Positions 8,519 through 17,942 are shown, numbered from the stretch's first letter. The stretch is DNA of 64,000 bases from Ktedonobacter sp. SOSP1-85 (GCF_016587415.1 NZ_BNJI01000001.1:3263501-3327500), one strand, 5' to 3'. Made by a program: numbers and translations. Notes: generated by a model not told the origin, from the sequence alone.

Positions 8519-8603
8519 TGCCTCTCCGAAAACCTGAGCGCGTGAGCGCTAGCCCCCCATTCGGGGACAAGCGAGAGCGGCGTTGGTTTTCGTATAAGGA
8601 GGC
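8519..8603 (+). repeat. Dispersed hairpin repeat B, copy 1
   Basis: Shares GAAAACCTGAGCGCGTGAGC, GCTAGCC and GCGTTGGTTTTC with copies at 42551-42619 and 55694-55770. The outer segments can pair (GAAAACC with GGTTTTC). It lies about 150 bases upstream of rsgA. Confidence 0.75.
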
Positions 8604-8758
8604 CATGGGTTGACTGGAAAAGGCTCTCAACGTAGTGCTTCCCCAGTTGAGAGGTCGACACTCCCTCCCACGTGGCAGACACCTTCATGCCGTTGTTTGT
8701 AGCGCGCCATTCTTCTATCGATGAACCAGTGCAGCATACTTCTCTTCAAGAGATAGCT

Positions 8759-9865
8759 ATGTCTGCCTGGCATATGGCTGCCGTTTTTCCTGCAATTCCT
8801 TGGGAGGGAACAAGCTTGATTGATGATCCGGCTTTGCTTACCGGTGTTGTGCTCAATGGAGCACATGGCATCTATGACGTTCACACTGATGCTGGCGTCT
8901 TTCGCTGTACGCTGCGCGGAAAATTAAAGAAAGCCTTCGCACGCGTCCAGTCTCAGAACACGCAGGTTGTTGCTAAAGGGCGCAAGCTGAATGAGTATCA
9001 GTTGCGACGCGCCGAACGTGAACGTGAGAAAAACAGTAAACCCGCACCTGAACCCGAAAACCCTATTCAGTCACGCCTCTCGGCAGGCGATCATGTCAAG
9101 TTTCGTAAGCTTGATGAGAGTACAGGCCTGATCGAAGAGATTCTGCCGCGCCAGAGCGAGCTCTCGCGCCTGGACGCTGGCTCAACGGAACGTAAAGCGA
9201 TTCCGCAGACACTGCTGGCAAACCTTGACCAGGTGATTATCGTGCTTTCGGTGGCCCAGCCAGAGCCGCATTTCGCTTTTCTGGATCGCTACCTTGTCAT
9301 TTGTGAGGCGGCGCAACTTCGCTCCATCATCTGCCTTAATAAGGCCGATCTTCCTCATTCCTCGCGTGTGGAGGAGGCCGCCGATCTTTATGCTAAGTTG
9401 GATTACCCCATCGTCTGGAGTAGTGCGCACACTGGACAGGGGATAGAAGACCTGCGCGCGATCCTGAAGGACCGCACCACTCTCTTCACCGGGCCTTCAG
9501 GCGTGGGCAAATCCTCGCTGGTGAACGCCATTGAGCCAGAGATGGCGATTCGTACGGGGATGATTAGCGAGGCGACGGGCAAGGGTAGACATACGACGAC
9601 CGGCTCGCAGCTCTATCCGCTCTCTTCTGGCGGCTGGCTGGCGGACTCGGCGGGTATTCGCGCCCTCGCTGCCTGGGATGTCTCACCAGAGGATCTTCCG
9701 CGCTGCTTTGTTGAGTTCCGCCCCTACCTGGGCGAATGCGTCTTTAACGATTGTAACCATATCGACGAAGAGGGCTGTGCTATTATTCAGGCCGTAGAGG
9801 ACGATGTGATTGATAAGCACCGCTATCGTAGCTATGTTCGCATCTACAACGGCGACGAGCGCTAA
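8759..9865 (+). CDS. rsgA: Ribosome small subunit-dependent GTPase A
   Basis: A 368-residue circularly permuted GTPase that acts in late maturation of the 30S subunit. An N-terminal OB-fold segment (GIYDVHTDAGVFRCTLRG) is followed by G motifs in permuted order: G4 LNKADL, G1 GPSGVGKSSL, G2 RHTTTGSQLY and G3 DSAG. The C-terminal zinc knuckle CVFNDCNH with EEGC is complete. An insertion rich in Arg and Glu follows the OB fold. The start is uncertain: the frame is open from a GTG at 8672; ATG 8759 is chosen because AAGAGA lies 7 bases upstream and the extra N terminus is not typical of the family. Confidence 0.92.
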   Translation: MSAWHMAAVFPAIPWEGTSLIDDPALLTGVVLNGAHGIYDVHTDAGVFRCTLRGKLKKAFARVQSQNTQVVAKGRKLNEYQLRRAEREREKNSKPAPEPENPIQSRLSAGDHVKFRKLDESTGLIEEILPRQSELSRLDAGSTERKAIPQTLLANLDQVIIVLSVAQPEPHFAFLDRYLVICEAAQLRSIICLNKADLPHSSRVEEAADLYAKLDYPIVWSSAHTGQGIEDLRAILKDRTTLFTGPSGVGKSSLVNAIEPEMAIRTGMISEATGKGRHTTTGSQLYPLSSGGWLADSAGIRALAAWDVSPEDLPRCFVEFRPYLGECVFNDCNHIDEEGCAIIQAVEDDVIDKHRYRSYVRIYNGDER

Positions 9866-9867
9866 AA

Positions 9868-9941
9868 ATTTATAACTGGTCAGCATGTGATGGGGGCTTG
9901 CTTTCGGCAAGCCCCCCATCACATGCTGACCAGTTATAAAT
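9868..9941. terminator. Palindromic terminator between convergent genes
   Basis: Arms of about 34 bases with one bulged base (five G on the left, six C on the right) and a TTTC-type loop. It starts 2 bases after the rsgA stop and includes the stop codon and last codon of the response regulator gene on the other strand. The AAATTTATAA-type outer arm supplies A/T tracts for both directions. Confidence 0.8.
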
Positions 9942-10596
9942 CTATTAAACCGCGTTGGGCGGCGAGGGCGACGGCCTCGGTGCGGTTGGTCGCGCCCAGC
10001 TTGCTCATGATGGAGCTGACGTGAAATTTGGCGGTGCGCTCGCTGATGACGAGATGGGAGGCGATCTCTTTATTAGGCATGCCCTGAGCCAGGAGACGTA
10101 GCACCTCCAGCTCGCGCTCGGTGAGCTCTTCAACCTGGGGAATGCCTTGCAGGGTCCGGTGGTTGTTCTCGCGTTCGCGCTGGCCCATGTGCCGCAGCAG
10201 CTTAGAGGCGACGAGAGGCTGGAGGAGCGAGCCTCCCTCCATCGCAAGGCGAATAGCCTTGAAGATCTCATCGCGGGGCGAGCCTTTGAGCAGATAGCCG
10301 TCCGCGCCCGCCTGGATGGCGTGAATGATGCGTTCATCTGTATCAAAGGCGGTAAAGACAATGATACGCGCATTCTGCCGGCGCTGGCGGAGCTGCTTGA
10401 TGGCCTCGACTCCGTCCATGATGGGCATTTCCAGGTCTAAGAGCAAGATATCTGGCTTGAGGAGTTCGGCCTGGCGGATGGCCTCGTCGCCGCTGGCACA
10501 TTCTGAGATGACCTCAAAGTCGGGCTGGGTCTCCAGTACCGCGCGCAATCCCTCGCGTACGATAGGGTGATCGTCTGCCAGCAATATATGGATCAT
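9934..10596 (-). CDS. NarL/LuxR-type response regulator
   Basis: A 220-residue two-component response regulator. The receiver domain has acidic pocket DD at residues 8-9, phosphoacceptor Asp54 in LLLDLEMP and the conserved Lys in YLLKGSP. The C-terminal LuxR-type HTH is seen in ELTERELEVLRLLAQGMPNKEIA and TAKFHVSSIMSKLGA. The start at 10596 has GAAAGG 9 bases upstream; the upstream in-frame extension lies in repeats and is rejected. The gene follows the cognate histidine kinase on the same strand, with about 140 bases between them filled by a repeat array, and its stop lies within a palindrome shared with rsgA. Confidence 0.95.
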   Translation of the reverse strand: MIHILLADDHPIVREGLRAVLETQPDFEVISECASGDEAIRQAELLKPDILLLDLEMPIMDGVEAIKQLRQRRQNARIIVFTAFDTDERIIHAIQAGADGYLLKGSPRDEIFKAIRLAMEGGSLLQPLVASKLLRHMGQRERENNHRTLQGIPQVEELTERELEVLRLLAQGMPNKEIASHLVISERTAKFHVSSIMSKLGATNRTEAVALAAQRGLIDL

Positions 10597-10617
10597 TGTC
10601 TGTGCCTTTCTCTTCAT

Positions 10618-10726
10618 GTTAGTCCATGCAAGCATGGACCCTACGGGCGGTAGGCTAAGTTAGTCCATGCAAGCATGGACCCTACGGGCGGTAGGCTAAG
10701 TTGTAGGGTCCATGCTTGCATGGACT
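10618..10726. repeat. 41-base tandem repeat plus inverted copy
   Basis: Two 41-base units (10618-10658, 10659-10699) are followed by an inverted copy of their core (10703-10726), so AGTCCATGCAAGCATGGACC pairs with its complement. It fills the gap between kinase and regulator genes and could attenuate or stabilise the shared transcript. A related motif occurs at 22385-22418. Confidence 0.85.
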
Positions 10727-10733
10727 CTTCCTG

Positions 10734-11948
10734 TTAATAGGGGACCGCGATATAGAGATATGTTCCCTGGCCGGGATCGCTTTCAAGGCAGAGCGTGCCA
10801 TTGAGAAGCTTGACGCGCTCGCCTATGCCTTTGAGTCCAAAGTGGCCCTCCTGGGTGGCAAGCGTGTCGAGGTCGAAGCCCTGACCATCATCTTTGATGC
10901 TTAACTGGACCTGGTGCTCGTTGGCGGTCAGCTCCAGGTGAATATGCGTGGCCTGGGCATGACGATGGGCGTTGTTGAGCGCCTCCTGCGCAATGCGGTA
11001 GAGACCAGACTCCACACTCGCCGGGAGCGGCGGAAAGAGGGCCTCTGGCGCATACTGGAAACTAACCAGTGCGTGCGGTGCCTGCTCTTCGTGCGCCTTC
11101 TCCTCATGGACCAGGGCCTCAAGGGCTTCGGGTAGGGTGCGCCCCTGGAGTGGCGCGGCACGCAGATCCATCACTGAGCGTCGCGCCTCCTCCAGGTTGC
11201 CGCGAGCCAGGCGGAGCGCGCGCTGCAAGGCCTCGTGCGCGCGCTGGGGCTTGCTCTCGGCCAGGGCGTCGGCAGTCTCCAATTGTAAGGTGACCGCGGC
11301 CAGGCCCTGAGCAATCGTGTCGTGAATCTCGCGGGCCAGGCGGTTGCGCTCCTCGATAGTCGCCAGGCGGGCCGCGGCGCGCATGTGTTGCGACGAGATG
11401 CGTGCTCGCTGGATTGCCAGGCCGATCTGGTCGCCGATGATGTGTAACAGTTGCAGCTCTTCTGGTTGTAGCTCGCGCCAATCTTCGCTGGCGACATTGA
11501 GGACACCGATGCGCGTATCACCAGCGTAAATAGGAATGCTGGCATGAAAGCGTAGGCCAAGCGCCGATGGATCGCTGTTGCGTTCCGCGTTCTTTAAGCG
11601 GCTACAGCGTAGCACGTCGATATTTGAGGCACCCGAAAGCTCGCCACTTAAGAAGGTATCAAGGCATTGACAGGAGCCTGTCATGCGCTCAGGGTGGTCC
11701 GCCAGGTAGGGTGGGAGATCCTGCGAGGCCGCGATATAGGTACTGCCCCATTCATTTAGTAGCCAGACCCAGCCCGTGCGTAGCCCGAGCAGGTCCGTGA
11801 CACGGACCAGGACCTCCTGGAGGGCCTCGTGAACATCGATGCTATGATTCAGATAGCTCGCGATATCATAGAGCACCGCCAGGTCACGGTTATTATGTAG
11901 CAGCGAAGGAGTTTCGACTGGTTGTTTCTCAAATGGTTCTTGTGTCAT
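10734..11948 (-). CDS. GAF-domain sensor histidine kinase (NarX-like, cytoplasmic)
   Basis: A 404-residue kinase with no membrane segment. Residues about 25-185 form a GAF domain containing a Cys cluster (GSCQCLD, VLRCSRL). The HisKA_3 dimerisation domain has the phosphoacceptor His209 in LAREIHDTIAQG, and the C-terminal HATPase domain has EALNNAHRHAQA (N box), DDGQGFD and GLKGIGERV (G boxes). It pairs with the downstream NarL-type regulator. The cysteines in the GAF domain could bind a cofactor such as an iron-sulfur cluster or haem, but this is inference. Signal sensed is unknown. Confidence 0.93.
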   Translation of the reverse strand: MTQEPFEKQPVETPSLLHNNRDLAVLYDIASYLNHSIDVHEALQEVLVRVTDLLGLRTGWVWLLNEWGSTYIAASQDLPPYLADHPERMTGSCQCLDTFLSGELSGASNIDVLRCSRLKNAERNSDPSALGLRFHASIPIYAGDTRIGVLNVASEDWRELQPEELQLLHIIGDQIGLAIQRARISSQHMRAAARLATIEERNRLAREIHDTIAQGLAAVTLQLETADALAESKPQRAHEALQRALRLARGNLEEARRSVMDLRAAPLQGRTLPEALEALVHEEKAHEEQAPHALVSFQYAPEALFPPLPASVESGLYRIAQEALNNAHRHAQATHIHLELTANEHQVQLSIKDDGQGFDLDTLATQEGHFGLKGIGERVKLLNGTLCLESDPGQGTYLYIAVPY

Positions 11949-12299
11949 TGCTCACACAGGGAGAAAGATATAGCCATTACGGTTAGTTGGTAGGAGCGCA
12001 CTTAATAGCAGGTTCTCAGCGCTAAGAGAAGTATAACACCGCTGGGTGAGGGTGTCGAGCGGGTGCCTGCTATCTCGTTAGAATCACGAGGTGATGCGCT
12101 GCTGGCTCTTTGGAAGAGGTAGAGCTAGTTCTCGTTATGCCATGTTGCGTCTCTTTGCCACCCCAGATCTATGCTTGTGTTATCTCCATTGCTAATGTTA
12201 TCATATTTGTCGATATACATTCCTGATTGTCGATATACATTCCTGACTTACAATTCGTTGGCGGCGCATCATGCCGCCTCCTGTTTCGGAGGAAGCCTT
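11949..12299. other. Intergenic region with 20-base direct repeat and hairpin
   Basis: No gene seen. It holds two tandem copies of a 20-base unit with core GTCGATATACATTCCTGA (about 12208-12247), and a GGCGGC/GCCGCC hairpin at 12260-12279 just before the ribosome binding site of the transporter operon. Either may be a regulatory site for the operon. Confidence 0.55.
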
Positions 12300-13694
12300 A
12301 TGGCCGTGCCACCAGGTCGGCGCGAAGCGAAGAGTACACCTTCTTCGGCGTCGAAATTTCTCGGTTGGTTGTATAGAATCTGGATTGCTCTGAGTCGCCC
12401 TCTCTTCTCAGTGCTGCTGGCGTTGATTGTCGGCGGTATCTTTATCATGGCGACGACCTCAGGCACATTTGATGTTCGACTGAACACCGTCTTTAGCGGT
12501 TATCAGTACCTTTTTCAGGGCTCCTTTGGCGATCCACAGAGTCTCTCCTATACTCTTGTGCGCGTAGGTCCCTTGATCCTGACTGGTCTCTCTGTCGCTA
12601 TTGCGTACCGGGCTGGCCTATTTAACATTGGTGCCGCGGGCCAGCTCGCTGTTGGAGCCATGACCGCGGGTATTATCGCCTATACCTTTCCCGCCCTCCC
12701 GGGCATCGTGCTTGTGCCACTGATGCTACTGGGAAGCATTGTCGCTGGTGGTATCTGGGGTGGTATTGTCGGCCTGCTTAAAGCCTGGCGTGGTGCGCAC
12801 GAAGTGGTGACCACGATCATGCTCAACTGGATCGCTTTCTATGTTACCGACTATCTCATCTCTGGCCCCTATAAAGCTCCTCACCAGGCGACGCAGACGC
12901 CATCTCTGCCAACTCAGGCGCAACTTCCCTTCCTGGCCACGACCTATAATAATACGCTGGGCCAGTTCTTGCCTCAGATTACTAATCCTGAGCAGTATCT
13001 TACCGATGTCGGCTTGCTGATCGCGCTTGTCGTTCTCATCTTTTACTGGTTCCTTACGAGCCGGACCGCCTTTGGCTATGAAATTCGCGTCATTGGGCAG
13101 AATCCCAGGGCCGCGCAATATGCGGGTATCCGCACCAAGCGCAATATGTTCCTGGTGATGGCGCTGTCCGGTGCCTTCTCTGGCCTGGCGGGCGCGATCC
13201 ACCTCATGGGTCAACCTCCGTATCAATTGTTTGGCTCGACATTTGCGATTGACCCGACCGGTTTTGACGCGATTGGCGTCTCGCTGCTCGGGCGGACCAC
13301 GGGCGTTGGTATTCTCCTGAGTGCCCTCCTCTTTGGTGGTCTGCGTCAGGGTGGAACCACAATGCAGCTCTTTGCTAAGATTCCTGGCGACATGGTGTAT
13401 GTCATTCAGGCGCTGGTGCTCTTTAGTATCGCTTCCTTTAATGTTGGCGCTGATTACATGCCCGCGATCACAAAGGCCTTCCGCCGCCGCTCTAAACGCG
13501 CGGTCGTCCCCGCGATTGAGGTTCCGCTGGCGGGTCCCATCGTCGGCAATCCCCTGATCGTGATTGAGAACGATAGCTTGCACGAAGTCGAGCCTGGCGC
13601 GTCGGACGCGGTGACAACAAAGCACGAGGGGGTTCCTGCCGAGAGCGTCCACTCCGAGGAGCGCCCATCAAATCCCATTGAGGAGGGTCGTTAG
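12300..13694 (+). CDS. ABC transporter permease, BMP/nucleoside type
   Basis: A 464-residue inner-membrane permease of the BPD_transp_2 family (NupP/YufP-like). It contains about nine hydrophobic segments after a 25-residue basic N terminus; the family signature region GLFNIGAAGQLAVGA and the loop GYEIRVIGQNPRAAQYAGI are clear. A long hydrophilic C-terminal tail of about 70 residues is unusual for the family. GGAGGA at 12288-12293 supports ATG 12300. It starts a three-gene operon permease-permease-ATPase. The periplasmic/lipoprotein binding protein normally encoded with this system is not in the window. Nucleosides are the likely substrate by family. Confidence 0.92.
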   Translation: MAVPPGRREAKSTPSSASKFLGWLYRIWIALSRPLFSVLLALIVGGIFIMATTSGTFDVRLNTVFSGYQYLFQGSFGDPQSLSYTLVRVGPLILTGLSVAIAYRAGLFNIGAAGQLAVGAMTAGIIAYTFPALPGIVLVPLMLLGSIVAGGIWGGIVGLLKAWRGAHEVVTTIMLNWIAFYVTDYLISGPYKAPHQATQTPSLPTQAQLPFLATTYNNTLGQFLPQITNPEQYLTDVGLLIALVVLIFYWFLTSRTAFGYEIRVIGQNPRAAQYAGIRTKRNMFLVMALSGAFSGLAGAIHLMGQPPYQLFGSTFAIDPTGFDAIGVSLLGRTTGVGILLSALLFGGLRQGGTTMQLFAKIPGDMVYVIQALVLFSIASFNVGADYMPAITKAFRRRSKRAVVPAIEVPLAGPIVGNPLIVIENDSLHEVEPGASDAVTTKHEGVPAESVHSEERPSNPIEEGR

Positions 13695-13696
13695 TA

Positions 13697-14641
13697 ATGC
13701 TTGGCTTAATCTTGAGTGTGCTGCGTTCAAGCGACCTATGGGCCGCGACGCTTCAGTTTGCCGCCCTGCTGCTGTTGCCCGCACTGGGTGGCGTGATCTC
13801 AGAGCGCGGCGGTATCACTAATATCGCCATGGAAGGCATGATGCTGACCGGGGCCTGCGCGGGTGTCATGGTGGCGCGTGCGACCAATAATGTGCTGCTA
13901 GGCGTCGTGGGCGCGATTGTCGCGGCTACGCTGATCTCCCTGATTCATGCGCTGGTCTCGATTAACTTCAAGGCCAATCAGGTTGTCAGCGGTATCGCGA
14001 TCAACCTGTTCGCGCTGGGCCTGACTAACTATATCGTCTTTATCCAGACGGCGGGCCAGGGCGTGCCTTCGCTGAATGATTCGCTGCGCCTGCCCCAGGT
14101 CTCGCTGGGTCCGCTCTCCAACATTCCCTTTATCGGTCCCGTCTTCCTACAACAGAATATTATCTTCTATGTCGCCGTGGTGATCCTGTTCGCGACGCAG
14201 TTCCTGCTCTTCCATACCAACTTTGGCCTGCGTATCCGCGCGGTCGGTGAGCACCCTCACGCCGCGGATACAGCGGGCGTTAATGTACGCTTGATGCGCT
14301 ACATTTGCGTGGGTGCCAGTGGTGCCTTCGCTGGCCTGGCGGGTGCCTATCTCTCGCTGGGTATTGCTGGCGTCTTTACCTCCAACATGACGGCTGGCAC
14401 AGGCTTTATCGCGTTGGCGGCGATGATCTTTGGCAAATGGACCCCCTGGGGGACCGCGGGCGCGTGTGTCGTCTTTGGCCTGGGTGAGGCGCTGGTCTCA
14501 CGCCTACAGGGACCAGGCATTGATCCTAACCTGTTGAGCACGCTGCCCTATATCCTGACGCTGTTCGCCCTCGTTGGCCTGGTCGGTCGCACGATTCCAC
14601 CCGCTGCCGATGGTGTTCCTTACGAGCCAGGCACGGAATAG
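13697..14641 (+). CDS. ABC transporter permease, BMP/nucleoside type (second)
   Basis: A 314-residue membrane protein of the BPD_transp_2 family (NupQ/YufQ-like), the heterodimer partner of the preceding permease. Features include ERGGITNIAMEGMMLTGA near the N terminus and FGLRIRAVGEHPHAADTAGV in the cytoplasmic coupling loop, with eight to nine hydrophobic segments. The ATG follows the previous stop by 2 bases, and GAGGAGGG in the end of the upstream gene serves as ribosome binding site, so translation is likely coupled. Length matches the family. Confidence 0.93.
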   Translation: MLGLILSVLRSSDLWAATLQFAALLLLPALGGVISERGGITNIAMEGMMLTGACAGVMVARATNNVLLGVVGAIVAATLISLIHALVSINFKANQVVSGIAINLFALGLTNYIVFIQTAGQGVPSLNDSLRLPQVSLGPLSNIPFIGPVFLQQNIIFYVAVVILFATQFLLFHTNFGLRIRAVGEHPHAADTAGVNVRLMRYICVGASGAFAGLAGAYLSLGIAGVFTSNMTAGTGFIALAAMIFGKWTPWGTAGACVVFGLGEALVSRLQGPGIDPNLLSTLPYILTLFALVGLVGRTIPPAADGVPYEPGTE

Positions 14642-14655
14642 GAGGTTAAAGAGTT

Positions 14656-16250
14656 ATGCAAGAAAGCACGCTTATACAACCCGTGGGCGAGAGTAACGCT
14701 CCCTATGCGGTAGAGATGCGTGAGATCTCCAAGGCCTGGCCTGGCGTGATCGCCAATGATCATGTCAACCTGCAAGTGCGCCAGGGCGAGATTCATGCCC
14801 TCATGGGCGAGAATGGCGCGGGCAAGTCGACCTTGATGAATATTCTCTATGGTCTGATTCGACCCGACAGCGGCGAGATCCTGGTCAATGGCAAACCAGC
14901 CTCCATTCACGGGCCACGTGACGCCATTCGCCTCGGGATTGGTATGGTGCACCAGCATTTTATGCTCATCCCACCCCTGACGGTGGCAGAGAATATCATT
15001 CTTGGGCGCGAACCCGGCGGTGTCGCCGGTACTTTGAATCTAAAGCAAGCGCGCGCCGAGCTGAAACGCCTGAGTGACCAGTACGGCTTGCCCATTGATC
15101 CCGACGCTAAGATCAAAGATCTCTCGGTAGGTTTGCAGCAGCGTGTAGAGATCCTCAAGGTCCTGGCGCGAGGCGCGGACATCCTGATCATGGACGAGCC
15201 AACGGGTGTGCTCACACCCCAGGAGACGGATGAACTCTTTGGCGTGCTGCGTGGCCTGGTCAAGCAGGGCAAGACTATCATCTTCATTACCCACAAGCTG
15301 CGCGAAGTCCTGGATCTGACCGATAACATCACGGTTTTGCGGCGGGGTAAGAACGCTGGCAGCCTGGTGACGCGGGATACCAACCGGCGCGAGATCGCGC
15401 GTATGATGGTTGGCCGCGACGTATTGTTGCGAGTGGAGAAAACGCCTGCCCAGCCGGGACCAGTGGTGCTGCAAACGAAGGATCTCTGCGCGAAGTCCGA
15501 CCTGGGCCTTGATGTGTTGCATGATATCAACTTCGAGGTACGCTCGGGCGAGATCCTGGGCATCGCAGGCGTCGAGGGGAATGGCCAGTCTGAGCTGATC
15601 GAGGTTATCTCTGGTATGCGCAAGGCGACCTCGGGCAGATCACCATCACTCCGGTTAAGGAGGGGAAGGCGGGCAAGACCGTTGACCTGACCAATATGCA
15701 CGCCGACGATGAGCGATTGATGGGCCTGGCGCATATTCCCGAAGACCGGCGTGAGTGTGGCCTGGTGCTCAGCGAGTCAATTAGCGACAACATCATCCTG
15801 GGACGTCAGCGCTGGCCCGAGTTCGCACGCGGCAAGTTCTTGCTCTCGCTGGGCAAGATTCGCGAGGCGGCGCGCAAGCTGGTCGCGGACTTTGATGTGC
15901 GTACGCCATCGGTTGATATTCCCGCCAGAGCGCTCTCCGGTGGTAACCAGCAGAAGGTGATCATCGCGCGCGAGCTTGCGAGCAATCCCGAGGCCCTGAT
16001 CGCCGCCCAGCCTACGCGTGGCGTCGATATTGGTGCCATCGAGTTCATTCATCGCCGCCTGATTGAGCAGCGTGATGCTGGTAAGGCTGTGCTCCTGATC
16101 TCAGCCGAACTGGATGAGATCCGCTCTCTCTCCGACCGCATCGCGGTCATGTACGAAGGGCGAATCGTAGACATCGTCGGACCAGAGGTTACCGAGGAGG
16201 AACTCGGCGTACTCATGACCGGCGGCGGAGCGCACCACGAAGAGAGATAA
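14656..16250 (+). pseudogene. ABC transporter ATP-binding protein (two ATPase domains), frameshifted
   Basis: The ATPase of the BMP/nucleoside-type importer (NupO/YufO-like), about 530 residues if the frame is restored. The first domain (14656 onward) has GENGAGKSTL, VHQHFML and DEPTGVLTP; the second has [26 protein letters not shown] and [10 protein letters not shown]. The frame breaks at about 15634-15637: the first frame ends out of phase at 15690, and the continuation is read from about 15637, with an ATG at 15696. Loss of one C (GGCCAG becoming GGCAG) restores a continuous protein TSGQITITPVKEG. Every other motif is intact, so a sequencing error is as likely as a recent mutation. Confidence 0.88.
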
Positions 16251-16255
16251 ATATA

Positions 16256-16322
16256 AACAAATAGAGGGTGTATGGATACGGGTTGGCTCAGCCAACCCGT
16301 ATCCATACACCCTCTATTTGTT
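16256..16322 (+). terminator. Palindromic hairpin after ABC operon
   Basis: Perfect 33-base arms around a single central C at 16289, starting 5 bases after the ATPase stop. The right arm ends CTATTTGTT, a weak U-rich end. Terminator by position. Confidence 0.75.
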
Positions 16323-16389
16323 ATGTCCTTGTTTGAGGGTAATATTAAAATAGGGGCAAGCTGATTTTCTAAGAAAGAAGAGATGAACT

Positions 16390-17151
16390 ATGAGTGAGCA
16401 ATCTGCGGTCTCAATTCCTCCAGGATTGGTGGAGGCGTTGCGTGGCGCGAAAAGCATTGCTGTCCTGACGGGGGCGGGCATCTCGGCTGAGAGTGGCCTG
16501 CCTACCTTTCGCGATCCCCAAACGGGTCTCTGGGAGAAGTTTCGCCCGGAGGACCTGGCGACTCCTGAGGCTTTCCAACGCAATCCTAAACTGGTCTGGG
16601 AATGGTATGCGCACCGACGCGAACTGATGGGCCAGGCTCAGCCCAATCCAGGGCACGCGGCCCTGGCAGCTATTGAGCGGCATGCCGCTACCTTTACGCT
16701 CGTCACCCAGAACATCGATGGGTTGCACCAGCGAGCGGGCAGCCGGAATGTGCTGGAACTGCATGGCAATATCACGCGCACCAGGTGCATTGAAGAGGAT
16801 ACGCTGGTGGAGTCCTGGTCGGCGAATGGCGAGGTGCCTCCGCATTGTCCTCGCTGTGGTGGCCTGTTACGGCCAGACGTGGTCTGGTTTGGGGAATCGC
16901 TGCCAGAGGAGACCTTTGAGCAGGCGCTAGAAGCCGCGATCTTCTGTGATCTCTTCTTCTCTATCGGCACCTCGGGCCTTGTGGAGCCAGCCGCCTCGCT
17001 GACAGAGGTCGCGCGCCGGGCTGGGGCCACCATTGTCTTCATCAATCTTGAAGTCGAGCCGCTGGCCTCGCCCGACCTCTACCAGCTCAATGGACCTGCC
17101 GGGCAGATCCTGCCGGAGCTAGTGCGCCAGGCCTGGCGGGACGAGGTCTAA
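16390..17151 (+). CDS. cobB: Sirtuin NAD-dependent protein deacylase
   Basis: A 253-residue Sir2-family enzyme removing acyl groups from lysines with NAD. Motifs: GAGISAESGLPTFRD (residues 28-42), TQNIDGLH (106-113) and catalytic His125 in LELHGN. Tyr73 and Arg76 in WYAHRR match the Tyr-x-x-Arg pair of class III sirtuins (CobB, SIRT5), which prefer succinyl and malonyl lysines. The zinc site is odd: Cys133 is followed by IEED instead of a second Cys, while CPRC (153-156) is intact. AGAGATG precedes the ATG. It stands alone between a palindrome and a gap. Confidence 0.93.
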   Translation: MSEQSAVSIPPGLVEALRGAKSIAVLTGAGISAESGLPTFRDPQTGLWEKFRPEDLATPEAFQRNPKLVWEWYAHRRELMGQAQPNPGHAALAAIERHAATFTLVTQNIDGLHQRAGSRNVLELHGNITRTRCIEEDTLVESWSANGEVPPHCPRCGGLLRPDVVWFGESLPEETFEQALEAAIFCDLFFSIGTSGLVEPAASLTEVARRAGATIVFINLEVEPLASPDLYQLNGPAGQILPELVRQAWRDEV

Positions 17152-17173
17152 ATGTTAAGGCTTTGCAGGATTG
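17150..17173. repeat. 24-base direct repeat, first copy
   Basis: This 24-base sequence (core AATGTTAAGGCTTTGCAGGA) overlaps the cobB stop and recurs at 18209-18232, where it is the 3' end of the MmyB-like regulator gene. The intervening 1,035 bases carry the AhpD-like gene. Confidence 0.85.
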
Positions 17174-17476
17174 CCCATCAATACACAGTCCTTACGCTAT
17201 TCTTTGGCATAGGAGAATCGCAAAGAGAGTAGAGATTTCGGTCACATTCTCTCGCCGCGTTCCGTCAGAGAAGTGACGAGGGAAAACCACCTCATCGCGA
17301 CCGGTTCCGTAGTTCTTCTCATTGCCGCTTCCTGGGTGCTTCGACCACAAAGCCGCACACTTGGGAAATTGACCGATGGTCCCGGTAGCATGCTGAAACG
17401 TGCGTAAACCAGCATCCCAGTTCAGCATCATCTAACCATGTACAACAAAGATATCTATAAGGAGAAGAAATCCATC
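17152..17476. other. Intergenic region before the AhpD-like gene
   Basis: About 325 bases without a supported gene. Apart from the 24-base direct repeat at its left edge I see no clear motif; short frames here have no ribosome binding site. Confidence 0.5.
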
Positions 17477-17932
17477 ATGCAAGCACGAATGAGCAATCCC
17501 GCAACGATTCTTCCTGACGCCATGAATGCCATACTCACCCTGCTCAAAGCGACGAGAAAGGGCGGAGTACCGCAGCAGACGCTTGAGCTTGTCCACCTGC
17601 GCGCGAGCCAGATCAATGGCTGCAGTGCCTGTGTTGACTCAGGCTCACGCAGCGCCAAAAAGGCAGGCGAAACAGATGAGCGTCTCTTCGCCGTGGCAGC
17701 CTGGCGCGAGACGCCCTACTTCACCGACGCCGAACGTGCCGCCCTCGCGCTCACAGAGGCTGCCACCCGCCTCGCCGACCGAACTGACCCGGTCCCAGAC
17801 TCGATCTGGAACGAGGCTGCCAGCCACTACGACGAAAAGGGGCTCGCGGCCATCGTCCTTATGATCGCCACGACTAACCTCTTCAACCGCCTCAACGCCA
17901 CCACCAGGCAGGTGGCGGGTCAGAGTTGGTAA
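17477..17932 (+). CDS. Carboxymuconolactone decarboxylase/AhpD-like protein
   Basis: A 151-residue all-helical protein of the CMD/AhpD family, which includes alkylhydroperoxidases and related thiol enzymes. The core motif INGCSACVDSGSRSAKKAG is present with both cysteines, but the position normally held by His in CxxCxxxH is Gly, so peroxidase proton relay may differ. AAGGAG about 12 bases upstream of ATG 17477 supports the start; an earlier in-frame ATG at 17438 has none. It is followed by a short palindrome and lies beside a divergent-reading MmyB-like regulator, a common pairing with small redox enzymes. Confidence 0.82.
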   Translation: MQARMSNPATILPDAMNAILTLLKATRKGGVPQQTLELVHLRASQINGCSACVDSGSRSAKKAGETDERLFAVAAWRETPYFTDAERAALALTEAATRLADRTDPVPDSIWNEAASHYDEKGLAAIVLMIATTNLFNRLNATTRQVAGQSW

Positions 17933-17942
17933 TGTGAATGAT

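Noticed and set aside
12726..13652. 308-codon frame opposite the ABC permease
   Set aside because: Antisense shadow of a clear membrane permease; charged composition without any domain.
15631..15700. Programmed frameshifting in the ABC ATPase
   Set aside because: No slippery heptamer followed by a stimulatory structure was seen, and two other genes show the same kind of G/C loss, which fits sequencing error or mutation better.
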